In this document: piece by piece, positions 23,990 to 34,780 of the stretch | Layout: every line of letters begins with the position of its first letter | Position numbering within the stretch: position 1 is the stretch's first letter | Origin: Lantana camara | Taxonomy: Eukaryota > Streptophyta > Magnoliopsida > Lamiales > Verbenaceae | DNA: 64,000 nt | Direction: 5' to 3' | NCBI GenBank assembly: GCA_037501455.1 | Contig: CM074865.1 | Span: forward strand, 18,050,501-18,114,500 | Translations under genes and position numbers: made by a program | Notes under the pieces: generated by a model | What the model was told of the DNA's origin: nothing | The model's database searches: none | The model's input: the letters and a program-made list of their open reading frames with translations, nothing else

Positions 23990-24433
23990 ATTTTAATTTT
24001 TTATCCACTATGCATATTGATTTTATAGTTGTCCCTGACTTTTCTGGAACACAGACTTGTGTTGACATAGGACCAAATTCGTCAAAAGTTGTGGATATAA
24101 AACGTGAAACCGTCAAACCAGTAAATAAGAAAAATGGAATGGTGAAGAAAAATACCAAAATAACAAAACCTAGTTGCTACCAGAAAAAAGTAGGATCATA
24201 TGATAACTTGGATGGCCGAGAAGCAGCTAGGTCAACCTAGTTTTTGTGTATAACTCTCTCTTTTGCCCCCTTGTGTTGAACCTGACAATGGTCTTGGTGT
24301 TGACTGTTGAGGTTGTGGCCACTGATGCTTTGAATATTAAGTTCTTAAACAAGGCGGGTCTACCTCTTGTTGAATATGTAATGCGACACAATTTCCCCTT
24401 CACCCTCTCATTTGTTTTGCTGCACGTCCAGAC
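23990..24433 (+). other. Between helicase and phosphatase remnants, unassigned
   Basis: A short Lys-rich open frame (24010-24240) with ETVKPVNKKNGMVKKNTK could be an exon of either neighbouring pseudogene, but I do not recognise it. No other feature is supported here. Confidence 0.3.
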
Positions 24434-25278
24434 GTATCTCAGGAAGGAATCAAAACAGTTGAGATCGGTCATCACTGTGATTTCTCAAACAGCTCGGATC
24501 TTCACATTTGTATAGTCACTTGGAATATGAGCGGATGGGTGCTCATCCGATCCATTACGCATGAAGGTTTTGTCATTGAATTTTAGATTTTGAATGCATG
24601 ATCCATCTGAACGACAACAAATAGTACGGATTTAAAAATTTCTAGCTGTGTCACTAATAATTGTTCTCTTTCTCTAAAACTATTTTAGGTGCTGAATAAT
24701 TGAAATGTGTGTGTTTTGAAGGGTTGTGATAAGAGATAAAGAAGCTTGTGGGAAATGAGAGGAAGTATGATTTGCTAGTGATTGGGTTGCAAGAGGTGCC
24801 TACGCGAATTATTGGCGAATGCTCTATTTGAATCTCATGTGTAAGTTAATGAATTTTATTATTTTAATTTTTTTATATATTCCTACGTGATGAAATAAAT
24901 AATTTTTGTATAGTAATTGTAATATGTTTTTGTTAACATTTGAATATTTTCTTCCTAAATGTAAGAAATAATGTAATTTAATATGTTTTTTAGTTAAACT
25001 TGGAAAATCTTTACGTGTTGCAATGGAGAACGATCCTGGAAAATTATCTGTAGGGAAATTGCAAGGTTATCTTAGTGCATTTGTGACCGCACATTATTAC
25101 TTGAAGGATGGAGAAAGGAGTTCAGTCGGCTAAAAAACTTGCAACTTGTCAATTTTCGTATCATATATGTACGAATTTATTCCCTTCATATGCGGTTGGA
25201 TATTGACTTTTTTATATTTATGCTCACACGTATAAAATTGGATTATATCAAATGTTTAATAGTAAAAACATTGATTCT

Positions 25279-25429
25279 GCTTGAGTTCACTTAAGCAAGG
25301 TTTCGGGTTCGAACCTTGTGGATGTAAAAAACTACGTTGGGAGAGGTCCCCGCAATAAGCGCTTTCAGCTACCTCGGGAGATTAGTCCTTCACTCAATTG
25401 GGTGGGGGGAAACTCTGAGAGATAAAAAA
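25279..25429 (+). mobile_element. SINE with 15-bp target-site duplication
   Basis: A perfect 15-bp repeat AAAAACATTGATTCT flanks it (25264-25278 and 25430-25444). The body has an A-box-like CTTGAGTTCACTTAAGC, a B box GGGTTCGAACCTTG, and ends GGGGAAACTCTGAGAGATAAAA. It lies in an intron of the phosphatase remnant. A fragment of the same 3' end occurs near 59115. Confidence 0.88.
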
Positions 25430-27304
25430 AAAAACATTGATTCTCATACATTTTGGAATTTTTTTTAATCTGTGATGAGTTTTCTTAGGGGAATTGTATA
25501 ACCCCTCACTAGTTATAGGGTGATCGTTTTATATTTCTCGTGTGATTGATATAAATTTTAATAAGAGTGATCATCAACTAAAAAACAAACACAATATGCC
25601 TGTCATATACTTAACCAAAGTTAGAATTTTTTACCTGGTAGATTTGAACGATATCATTAATATATTAAATATTATTTGCATTAAGTACCCAAATTAATTG
25701 GACTTTTTGTATACATTTTCTTTAATTAGTCTATACTGTTTATATGTTCCATTTTATTTTTGTTATTATGACGTTAAAGGCTCTGGGATTGAAAATGGTT
25801 TTCATGCTTTTGTTAGCCTCTTGGGAAAGCCAGTCATGCAATCGCAGCAATTGTACATGTTTGGATCCAAGAATCTGGACTTATATATCAGAGGTGAGGA
25901 TTCTTATTATAATTATTATTTTGGTGAAATTGAAAAGTTAATTTTGCAAGAAAAAATTATTCACTTTTTCTTTTTAATTTAATTTGCATGGACTTTTGTT
26001 TTTTCTTTTTATAATTTTTGGGCAATAATTTCAAAGCTAAAAGTTGATAAAAAAGGAGTTGGAGGATGTGGAGGATTAATTAGGAGAAAGAAAGGAGCTG
26101 TGGCAATTAGAATCACCTACAAGGGAAGACATATGGTCTCCATTTCTTGCCATCTTTGTGGTAATTATGATATAAGGTTAATTACGTTTATTATATTGAG
26201 GTTTAGTAAAATTGTTAATTATTATTTTCTTTTGAAAAATTACACAATGATTCCTAACATTTGCAATAAACGTGTAAAGTTTCTAAATATACCCCATTTA
26301 TACGGTGGTGTATTGTAATGTACAGGTACTTCTAAAACTACTATTTCTGAAAATCAGAATCGTCATTTGTATCTTATTGTGTTTTTATTGCCGTATTTGT
26401 CTCGGTACATTATATAAATGGTATAGAAAAGGGTATTTCTCGATATATTTTTGAAAGTTATACGCAATTATTGTAAATATCAAGAATTATACTGTAATTT
26501 TTTAAACAAGATTTCACGTAACCTCATACTGAACATAATTTGACCTTATTATATATGCCCTCTCAAGATTTGTTTTATTTATATAATATTTTTGTAATAA
26601 AAAAATTTGACATTATTTTACAGCTCATGCTGTTTGGCTTCATTACTTCAAATGTTTGCAATCCAGTCGGGATGGTTTAGAGATTTGGCAAAGTCTGACT
26701 ATGCTGCCAAGTACCCCACTTTACTTTTTACGTTTGGGCCGTCACCCATTTGCACCATGTGGGGGAAATTTACTTTTCGGAGGCCATGTAGATTGGATAA
26801 GGGTTGAAATGACGAGAATACCCTTCCATAAATTGGCGTGCAATTGTTGTTGTGGTCACCCCATTCCCAGTTCAATTTCTGAAGCTTCAACGAGCCAGAG
26901 ATTGCGAGAGTGGTTTGTTTGCTTCCCAGTAAGGCCGACGAGGTTATTTGATCAATTAGCAAGGTAACTATGTCGGCATCCAATTTTTTTTAAATCACGG
27001 CTTGTTTTTGAATTTAGGAAGTGCAATCCATACATGCTTCGAAGTTCTGTTTTGGAAATTGTTGTCGTGGTTAGGGTTTTGGCGGTGGGTTGATAGCTGG
27101 GTTGAAACACCGGCAAAACTTAGAGCGCATTACAATTACGTCCTTATTTGGTTAATGTTTGAAGTGTAACACATAGTTTATTTTTCATTGTGGCTTGAGG
27201 TATATCTGACCCATTGGTTCTGTGGTTCATACCGCTGTAATTGGGGATTCCTTTGGCTGAAATATGATATGAATTTCATGGATTGTTTGTATGGTGTACT
27301 TCAG

Positions 27305-27745
27305 ATGCAAAGATTTCTTATCCCTTGTGAGTGCGGAAATGGCCCCAAAAATTTCTTGAAGGCAGGGCAATATGTGCAGCACCCCAGGAGGTTCTACTAC
27401 TGGTGTCCTTTGAAGTTGAAATCATGTTCTTTTGTTTGGGCGGACGAGTTACTGACACCGAAGCATTCCAACCTCCACCATATCATGTTGCCCTATCAAT
27501 CCTCATTTCAGCAACCCCAGGCTTCTGGCGTTCGTACCCGCACGGTTGGGGTTGGAGATCATTCCTTCGACGAGAGATCCGAGGGAGCCTCCTCAAGTGA
27601 TCGTGTTGTTAAGGGAATTCCACATGAACACGCAAGCGTGAACCGTTCGGATGCACTAAATGTGGTTTGCTGCTGCTATGGTCTTTTTTGTACGTTGATG
27701 TGTATGTTCGTACTGCTGTTGTTGGTAATTGTTACAAGGAATTAG
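27305..27745 (+). CDS. GRF-type zinc finger protein with C-terminal membrane segment (146 aa)
   Basis: A small protein starts MQRFLIPCECG. Residues about 8-50 are a GRF-type zinc finger, with PCECG, then QHPRRFYYWCP, then CSFVWADE. This gives the spaced Cys ligands and the 'GRxFY.C....C.FF.W.DE' pattern. Residues about 50-115 are a polar, Ser/Arg-rich linker. Residues about 118-143 are a strongly hydrophobic segment (LFCTLMCMFVLLLLVIV) followed by TRN, predicting a C-terminal tail anchor. An AG lies just before the ATG, so a 5' untranslated exon is likely. The frame has no defects. GRF fingers bind single-stranded nucleic acid in other proteins. The role here, inside a Harbinger element, is unknown. 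The other element has a counterpart at 57739-58204. Confidence 0.72.
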   Translation: MQRFLIPCECGNGPKNFLKAGQYVQHPRRFYYWCPLKLKSCSFVWADELLTPKHSNLHHIMLPYQSSFQQPQASGVRTRTVGVGDHSFDERSEGASSSDRVVKGIPHEHASVNRSDALNVVCCCYGLFCTLMCMFVLLLLVIVTRN

Positions 27746-28270
27746 GTTGGGGTGTTTAGATGGCTGTCTGAGTCATGGATTATGAATGAACAAGTTTGTA
27801 ATGTAGGACTTGATAAACTTATGTAGTCGAACATTGGGATGTTTTGTAGTTTGTCAATTTCAATATATGTTGTTTGAATTTCACTATAAAAACACTCGTG
27901 CAATCATGATTTCTATTTGCTTGTTGAATCAGTGTCATACATATACCAAAATTACTTTTCAAAGGCATGCATTATATCTTCCCTTAGTTGCATTCCCGAC
28001 ATTGTTTTGTAATACAATGCTGTTGTGTACATCCAACAAAAGCAAGCAACATAATTCATCACATACCAATCCGCAAAACCAATACTTGACACTACATTCG
28101 TGACCATTACATATTGCCATAGGGATGCTATTCCCCTTGGCTATTATCTGCTTAGTACTAAAGCCCACCCCAACCAATATTCAAACATAAAAAATTTAAT
28201 GGTCCTATATGCCATTAGCCATATGCCGTCATAGCAGATTGAGTTGAGGATTAATTTGTATTACGGATCA

Positions 28271-29222
28271 TTAGAAGAAAAGGCGACGCTTTGCATGTGC
28301 ATTCTCGTTACTTGATTCACCAGAGATGCGGACGTCGTTTTCTTCAGGCGAAATGACAATGACTTCCCTCGATGGTTTCAACAGTTGACCCTCCCCTTTG
28401 GTGGTGCTCATGCGATCCTCGGGCGCGAAGTCAATGACAACCCCTTTTTGCTTTTGCTTTCTTATTTTTTCGCGTTCGAACATACGCTTTTCCTCATCAA
28501 CTGGGACATGTTCAAAACAAAGATGCACACAAGTTATATTAGACATAAAAGTTGTGACCATATTTAAGGATGTTCGCGGTTAAAGGACTTACGGTAGTCA
28601 GCCAAGATTTCATCAATAGTAGGCAAGGGACGCCCATTGAGTTCGATGTTCTCAAAAGCCCTGGGGGGTTTTGGAGCCAATGTTGATTTGTCGTAAGACT
28701 TTCGGGCTTCGTCGGGACCAAATATCGTATTCAACTCGGGCCACATACACTTCATCGATACTTTGTGATAAGCACTAGCTAGCTCGTAAGTCTTTGTGTC
28801 GCCAACGGAACAAAAATTGGCTTTAAAACGATATGATCAATGATTAAACAAGACGACCAATATACATGTAGCAATATTTTTCGTACCTCGCACAACTCTA
28901 TCCATGTCCAACAAGTTGCTTTGACGGAGTACGTGGATGGATTGTAGACAACATCTTCATGCTCCATGATACCTTTCCATGTTTGGTACCTTAGGTTGGC
29001 AAGCTTGAAACGACGATGTATGTCGAAAAGATTGAACTCCAAATTAGTATGCCATTGCATGTGATCATGAACATGGGGGAGGATACCGTGATCGTTGAAG
29101 GTGAGAGCACAGGCTGCCTTGAGAGCTTCTGCATGCAACTCAAGAAGGAAACTCTCATCCAAGTTTTCTGACCATCTCTGTTTTTCGAAGAAAGTCCCAT
29201 TCTCTGTTAAGAATGCAGCCAT
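28271..29222 (-). CDS. Myb/SANT-like domain protein, three exons, 254 aa (element A)
   Basis: The CDS is complement(join(28271..28500, 28593..28791, 28887..29222)), with donors GTACG and GTAAG and acceptors AAAG and CCAG, an unbroken frame of 254 residues. Exon 1 (112 aa) carries the domain: a tryptophan helix start (WSENLDESFLLELHAEALK), then RRFKLANLRYQTWKGIMEH, then VVYNPSTYSVKATCWTWIEL. This fits the Myb/SANT-like (Myb_DNA-bind_3 type) pattern ending 'D...N.V.A....W'. Exon 2 has HKVSMKCMWPELNTIFG. Exon 3 is charged (REKIRKQKQKG) and ends AHAKRRLFF, a possible nuclear signal. Relatives are DNA-binding partners of Harbinger transposases or host nuclear proteins. It is intact although the element's transposase is broken. 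Confidence 0.75.
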
Positions 29223-29936
29223 TTTGTGAAAGTGTAACCTTAGTTTGAATATTGCTACTGGGGTGAATGTGTGCATGATCTGCAATGACCTTTTGTATTA
29301 ATAGTGAGCCAAGCTATGCTTTTCATTTATGTGAATTTATGATGATCCAACCACCTCTACACGATCTTATTTTTTTGTTCTGAAATGGCTGCTTTACATG
29401 GTTGGCAACGTCAACTCAAGTTATGGTCGTAGGTACTTGACACTAGAATATTGCACCCAAATATAGTAAAATTTCCTGATATTTCCATCATATGCCTGAG
29501 GGCCCTATATCTAAGTATAAATCTTGTGCGTATTTTGGATTTGATCGTTACTTCATTGTGAGTGTTTGGGGTGATTAAATTATTCAACTACCGCATTCTA
29601 GGGTTATCATGAAAGTAAAGAATTATTTGGGCCAAATATTATGCGTGCATGTGTAGTCATTCATTGTTGGATGCACATATTCACATATTCAGTCAGGCAA
29701 CTTTTAAGAGAATCTTACATGCTTTGCTTACAAAAAAAGGCGGACTAACAGCCTTGGCTCCTATTTGTTTTGTTGACTATGCCTTGAGATTTATAAAAGT
29801 ACATATAATGCCAAGCACATAGGACAAGTAGCTATTTGAAACTATCCCTATTAATATAAGTGCCTCCATTCACCTTATGAATACATGAGTTTCCGTTTCC
29901 CCTTCATTGCCATATCTTTGTCTCTCCCAATCTAGT

Positions 29937-30571
29937 ATGGACCCGAACCCTCAATAATTGCCAATGCCGGATCATGTTCGAGAGCATAAGATTCGTTCAT
30001 ATCTCAAGATATAGACTAATTTGGGGCTACGACTCAGCAATGATGAATTACAAGAAATGATACATGTTTTGTGGTTCACCTGTGAGCTTGTAGATTTGAC
30101 TGATCGCAATGTCATGATCTACACATGCAAGCACCTCGCAGATCACTTATCACTCGTCTTCTCACGGGAGATAACAAAGTCTATGGTCTTTCACTAAGTT
30201 AGCGCAATGAGGGGTGCATTTATCCGTTTCGCATATTTCATCCAACTCCCCTGTGTTTCGTACGATATGGCAACGAACACGATCGAAGTGAACGACGACT
30301 ACGTCCGCGACTATCAACCCCATGTATGTATCCATGTTTATATTTCTTACATGCGTGTTTGTTCAAGGTTTGACCTTAAGATGACCCAAGGTCTTTTAAT
30401 TATTTTGTGACGTAGGAATCTGTACATGAGAGGATTTTCAGGCGTGACGGGTTCATGTTCTACGAAGCAAGCGTTCAAGTGTTTGTCCGGCACTATGCTG
30501 CGATTGTTCCAGGAGAATCCAGTGAGAATGATGCAAAACGCCCTTTCCTTCATCATCGGGCGATGCCTTAA
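29937..30571 (+). pseudogene. Myb/SANT-like gene, two exons, with stop codons (element A)
   Basis: The frame is join(29937..30323, 30416..30571). One frame reads LGLRLSNDELQEMIHVLWFT, then MRGAFIRFAYFIQLPCVSYD and MATNTIEVNDDYV, the Myb/SANT-like 'R...F......V.YD..TN.I.V.D' core. A CAT|GTATGT donor and GTAG acceptor lead to SVHERIFRRDGFMFYEASVQ, ending at TAA. In-frame stops occur at about codons 7 and 25 and before VSAMRG (near 30195), so it is a pseudogene, though the rest of the frame is well kept. It faces the 28271-29222 gene head to head. Confidence 0.65.
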
Positions 30572-31041
30572 TGATCATCGTCACATATATGTTCTGAAAG
30601 GTAATGGGTCTATTGTCTTAGTAATAGCAGATTGCATTGCCTTGTTATTTGGTTGTCGACTTGGCTGCACCAAGTCACGTATCTGTCCTTAATATGGTTA
30701 TTCAAATTTTATGGTTGTTTTTTATTCTCGTCGATTGATTTTCTCCACATAGTTGTGAAATGATGGTCAAAGTTAACAGACTTCACTACAGATAATGCAA
30801 CATTTCACTTCCTCAAAACCAATAAAACATAAATTAGACTAACAATTTCATAAACGTTTCAGCACAAGCTGCTGAACAGAGGTACCGAACATCACCGAAC
30901 ATCAGTAGCTACTTACAAAAACAAAATGAGGATTTAATACATCCTAAGCTACTGGACTAGTGCCACACCCGAAGTTCATATACAAAAAGCAGCATTCTAC
31001 GAATAATACCATAGTTATAAATTGGAACGTAACATTTTCAT

Positions 31042-32081
31042 TCACCAAGTGGCCTTCTGCAATGCTAAATGCACCATGTCACACTTTTCTATATCTGGGA
31101 GTTCAAAGAAAACATCCAGCAGATCCTCATGTTTAGCCAACTCACTTGTCGCCCGGATCTTGTCGAACCTTGATAGTGTTAATGGTAGATCTTTGACACA
31201 TTCGTACAGTTTCTTACGGTTTTCAGCAGCCTTCACATCCACTCGTGTGTTAACATCCTTCTCCAATGCATCAGCAACCTTGTTCAAAGCCGCGGTGGCA
31301 TTTCCCCACAATAAGTCAATCCGATTTACAATTTCGCTGACATCGTCGATCCTTTTACGTTTACCCTTCATGGCACTAGTGCCGGAAGTGGATTTAGGAG
31401 AACCGGATTGAGCCTGAGTGGGGTTGGTAGAAAGTCCTATGTTCGGACTCTCAGTGTTAGTCTCTTCGATTACCTCGACTCCATTTCCGGCTCCATCATC
31501 AGCAGGGATGCTATTGAAGTCGAATGCTCCATTACCTGTTGCGCCGTCACGACCATAGATTTCAACCCAAGTTTCATAGTACGGGAAAGGTTTCTCCCGA
31601 ACATTTGCTAAATCAGGATTGTACTGCACATACGAAACAAGCAAATAGGTCAGCCCACAAACTGCCAATAAAAAATACTCAGCTAATTAAGAGTCGGACA
31701 AACCATGATAAGGTTATCTCAGTCCTTAGGCAAAGCGCGAACTGTCTTCTCAGTTGAATTCCACCCCATGCCAGTCTTACCTAACGCCTCGTACACTTCG
31801 CGATATGCTTTTTTCCAGGTTCCATATTTCGATTGTATGTGTGGATTGCCCCGCAAAATAGTTCTCGGTATCGCCAATTTCATACGCGCCTCGAGTTGTT
31901 CAATAAAACCTGCCCGGAATCCATTTGGTGTTTTCCAACCACCTGCAATGATATCCTTAAAGGCGTTGAGTAAAACCCGCTCTTCATGAGTTGTCCATAC
32001 GCGTCTCGATCCATTTTTCTTCGTCAAACTCGCTTCCCCACGATAGCTAACACTTTGAAGCTGTGACTGAGAGTGTTGTAT
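31042..32081 (-). pseudogene. Harbinger MYB/SANT transposase partner (element A), one nonsense codon
   Basis: The exons are complement(join(31042..31623, 31704..32081)). Exon 1 carries RRVWTTHEERVLLNAFKDII, GWKTPNGFRAGFIEQLEAR and KYGTWKKAYREVYEALGKTG, the trihelix-like MYB/SANT domain typical of the PIF ORF1 partner. Exon 2 starts YNPDLANVREKPFPYYETW and continues through a Ser/Thr-rich linker and basic KGKRKRIDD to a helical C-terminus with LLDVFFELPD. This protein normally brings the transposase to the nucleus and the element ends. A TGA at 31719-31721 sits where the element C copy has Trp (WDNL), so the copy is disabled. A 5' exon with the true start was not identified. Confidence 0.82.
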
Positions 32082-32413
32082 CTGCAAAGCAATCACAAAT
32101 TTCAGTTTACAAAGCCTTGATCAGATGAATGTGTAATATAACCATAGCCATTAACAGCACTAATTCCAAATCAGTGGCATATGACAACAACAAGAAGTTT
32201 AATATATATAATCGGATAAACATAAAGTACGAAGTCATAGAACTTGTCATTCATTCATTTGCTAACAGCTTCACATGAACCACACAAAACTGCCCATGCA
32301 TCACAAAAAGGAACATGTTCAACATAACTGATTGCCACAACTCCAATTGTTCAATGTTACTTTTGGAGAACTGCAATCACGTACTACATAGCTAAAGTAA
32401 TAGTGAAACTCAA

Positions 32414-33850
32414 TTAAGCCCGGGATCTGAAAGAGTTCCACATGTCATCTGCTAATTTGTCACGGAAATTGGTCCAAGCTTGAGTGGGTTCAATGTGAGG
32501 AACGTATTCGGCTTCATTATCGTCGTGGTCGTCCTCAAGGTCGGAAGCATCCAATTCTTGCTCAATGGGGTCTACTGCCATCTCATTCCGAATGTAATTG
32601 TGGAGCAACGCACAAGCCATTATTATTTCATTCTGTACGGTGATATTATAGAACTACGGGCTACAGAGGATGGCCCATCGTTTTTTGAATATACCCCATG
32701 CACGCTCGATTGTAGTCCTCGCAGATGAATGTCTCTTATTAAACAACTCCTTGCTATTAAGTGGGACACGATTTCCCCACTCCTGCAAGTGATAGCGCAC
32801 AGCGCGATAAGGAGCAAGGAACCCGGGGCCGTTAGTGTAGCCTGCGTCGCACAGGTAGTAGTTCCCTAAATTAAAAAACAAAATGTATTATGCTTTGCCT
32901 CATGTCAATCCACGGATGAGTTAATCAAATACAATAAAGAACAGGTGCATTAGCGAGATAATCGTCTGCTGCGTACCTTCCGGAACTCGCAAACCGTTTG
33001 GCCTACGCACGGCGTCACGCAAAACGCGACCATCCGCAGCTGAACCTTCCCAACCAGTCAACAAGTACGTGAAATTACATTTACGGTTACATACGCCTAA
33101 TACGTTGATATGGCATTTCCCTTTCCGTGATCGATACCGGCCCTTATCAGTGTCGGGCACCGTTACTTCAATCAACGTTCCGTCCAATGCACCTAAGCAA
33201 CCCTATTGATTACACAACAATGAGCGAGTTAACATCAAAAATTAAATTGGTAGGTTGTACAATTTGGCCCCGAAATAAGAAAGTAACTGAAAGATACTAT
33301 ACTGTTATTCAAAGCCACAAGAGAACAGAGTGGATACCTCGAACCATTTCCAAGTGTAATCCATGCGGCCGGCCTCAACAGGTGTCCTTTTAGCAATGAA
33401 GATTTGATATAGTTTCAATATAGCCTTCAAGACTTTGTGGAAATACTTCGATATGGTTCGTCCCGACCGTTCATAATCGAACTCGGCAACACAATTTTTC
33501 TTATGGTGTGGCAGGACCCCAAGGAAAATACAAACTTGCTCAACCACGGTAGCTTCACGACTATCGGTTAACCCACCCAAATCTCGAAGAATCACACAAA
33601 GACGGCCTAGAGCGTCCCGACCCATACGCAGCAAGCTAATACATTTTCTCTCCGATCTTCGGGTTAAACGATCAAGATACTTTATACGTGCAGGCATTCT
33701 CTCCTTCAGACTATATGACATAGAGGAGTCACCTTCAAGCCTACGACGCTGAGGACTGATCAACGAAACTAATACCAACGTATCCATCAACATACCAAGC
33801 AAAAAAAACTTAATAACCGCAACTACGAGGAGAGCCTTCCTAGGATGCAT
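32414..33850 (-). pseudogene. PIF/Harbinger DDE transposase (HARBI1-like), one nonsense codon (element A)
   Basis: The CDS is complement(join(32414..32865, 32977..33202, 33338..33850)), phase-consistent, 396 residues if the single TAG is read through. The catalytic triad can be placed: first Asp in [13 protein letters not shown], second Asp in [14 protein letters not shown], Glu in ARTTIERAWGIFKKRWAIL. Upstream lies the helix-turn-helix region (MGRDALGRLCVILRDLGGLT, FLGVLPHHKKN, SGRTISKYFHKVL). The TAG at 32654-32656 lies after RWAILCSP, beyond the Glu; downstream ACALLHNYIRNEM follows in the same frame. The start ATG follows a CCCAG acceptor, as in element B, implying a 5' UTR intron. It lies divergently outward from the other genes at the right end of the element. 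Confidence 0.9.
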
Positions 33851-34780
33851 CTGGGTCGCACATATACCAATGCCAAATGTTAAGAGCAAATAACTATTAC
33901 AAATCCCATTCAAAATCCAACACCAGGAGGAAGGCGGAACAACACGAAATAAATTGGGCATTATTCAAAAGAAATCATCATAAAACGCACAACCAGCAAG
34001 GGAGAATTGCCGTCGTCATACCTTGTAAATGATCTCCACCCAATAGTGCCACTGATGCCCTGCTTTCAACTTCTCAACCTACAATCATTCGAACACGGAG
34101 GCCCAATTAACCAACAAGGTCGAGACCGGAGCTGACAAGTACAACAAAAAAGCATACCCACATCTTACCAGACAAGTCTCCCGAACCAGATCACTCTTCC
34201 ACCAAGCAGATGGTTGAAATTACCTTGTAGTGGGGAATATAATTGGAGTATACTCTTGAACCTAAAAAGGAAGTAAATGGCGGGGAAAGGTGAAAAAAAA
34301 TAGGGAAAAAACACATATTGGGTACAGCAAATAAGGGTTGTTTAGTAAATGTCAATACAAAACCGAGGACAAAACAGACATTTTGTGTAATCCATTGCTT
34401 ATAGCTAATATAGCAACAGCTTTTACAGGCGGCTACATCAATCTCCCTTTTCTTTCTCCGTACCGGGGCTCCGAGAAAAGAGAGGAAATTGTGCACTTCA
34501 AAGTAAAGGACAGAAATGGGCCGACATAATTGCCAACCTGCCAATTTCTCATAAAGTAAATGAAGCCTTAATGTGGAAGAGAGAAATTAGAGTTTAGGCA
34601 CATATCACAGTCCTTATTTTCAAAAAGCTGGAATCCATATGCCAGGCCAGCTCAACTCACTGTGTGGTTTTAGATCTCAACTACATACTACAAGGAATTA
34701 ATTAATACATTTCCTGCCAGAGATCTAATTCATAATGACCTTCATGGAGTAGGTTCGCCTAAACTTTATTAACCAATAAC

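Larger units (their letters stand above)
26636..34567 (-). mobile_element. Large multi-gene PIF/Harbinger element A (7.9 kb)
   Basis: The left end GGCTTCATTACTTCAAATG and right end (minus strand) GGCTTCATTTACTTTATGAG are inverted repeats. The right flank TTA and left flank TTT fit a 3-bp TTA target duplication with one mutation. Excising the element restores the phosphatase frame (AHA-V-NVEERN), which independently proves both borders. Inside are five genes: GRF zinc finger with membrane segment (+), Myb/SANT-like (-), Myb/SANT-like pseudogene (+), MYB/SANT transposase partner (-) and DDE transposase (-). No internal nested element was detected. Confidence 0.88.
24434..34780 (+). pseudogene. 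Inositol polyphosphate 5-phosphatase 11-like gene remnant, split by Harbinger A
   Basis: Exon pieces run in order. VSQEGIKTVEIGHHCDFSNS and ICIVTWNM lie at 24434-24545, and NERKYDLLVIGLQEVP at 24738-24830. LLGKPVMQSQQLYMFGSKN lies at 25798-25893, and GGCGGLIRRKKGAVAIRI to SISCHLC at 26040-26161. AHA follows at 26624-26632. The frame resumes after the transposon with NVEERN (34571), then RHISQSLFSKSWNPYARPAQ, LTVW and DLNY...QGINTFPARDLI (to about 34780). The family removes the 5-phosphate of inositol lipids and phosphates. Motifs LQEVP, GGCGGLIG-like, SCHLSAHA-like and DLNYR-like identify it. Stops (for example after NVEERN and LTVWF), a SINE in an intron and the 7.9-kb insertion show it is dead. 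The C-terminal third is missing. Confidence 0.87.

Noticed and set aside
29859..29881. Alternative left end of Harbinger A (GCCTCCATTCACCTTATGA)
   Set aside because: It resembles the right TIR, but the phosphatase frame junction at 26632/34571 fixes the left end at 26636.
30347..30692. Short frames on both strands around 30350-30690
   Set aside because: The + frame 30416-30571 (SVHERIFRR...) fits as exon 2 of the Myb/SANT-like pseudogene; the other frames are its shadows.
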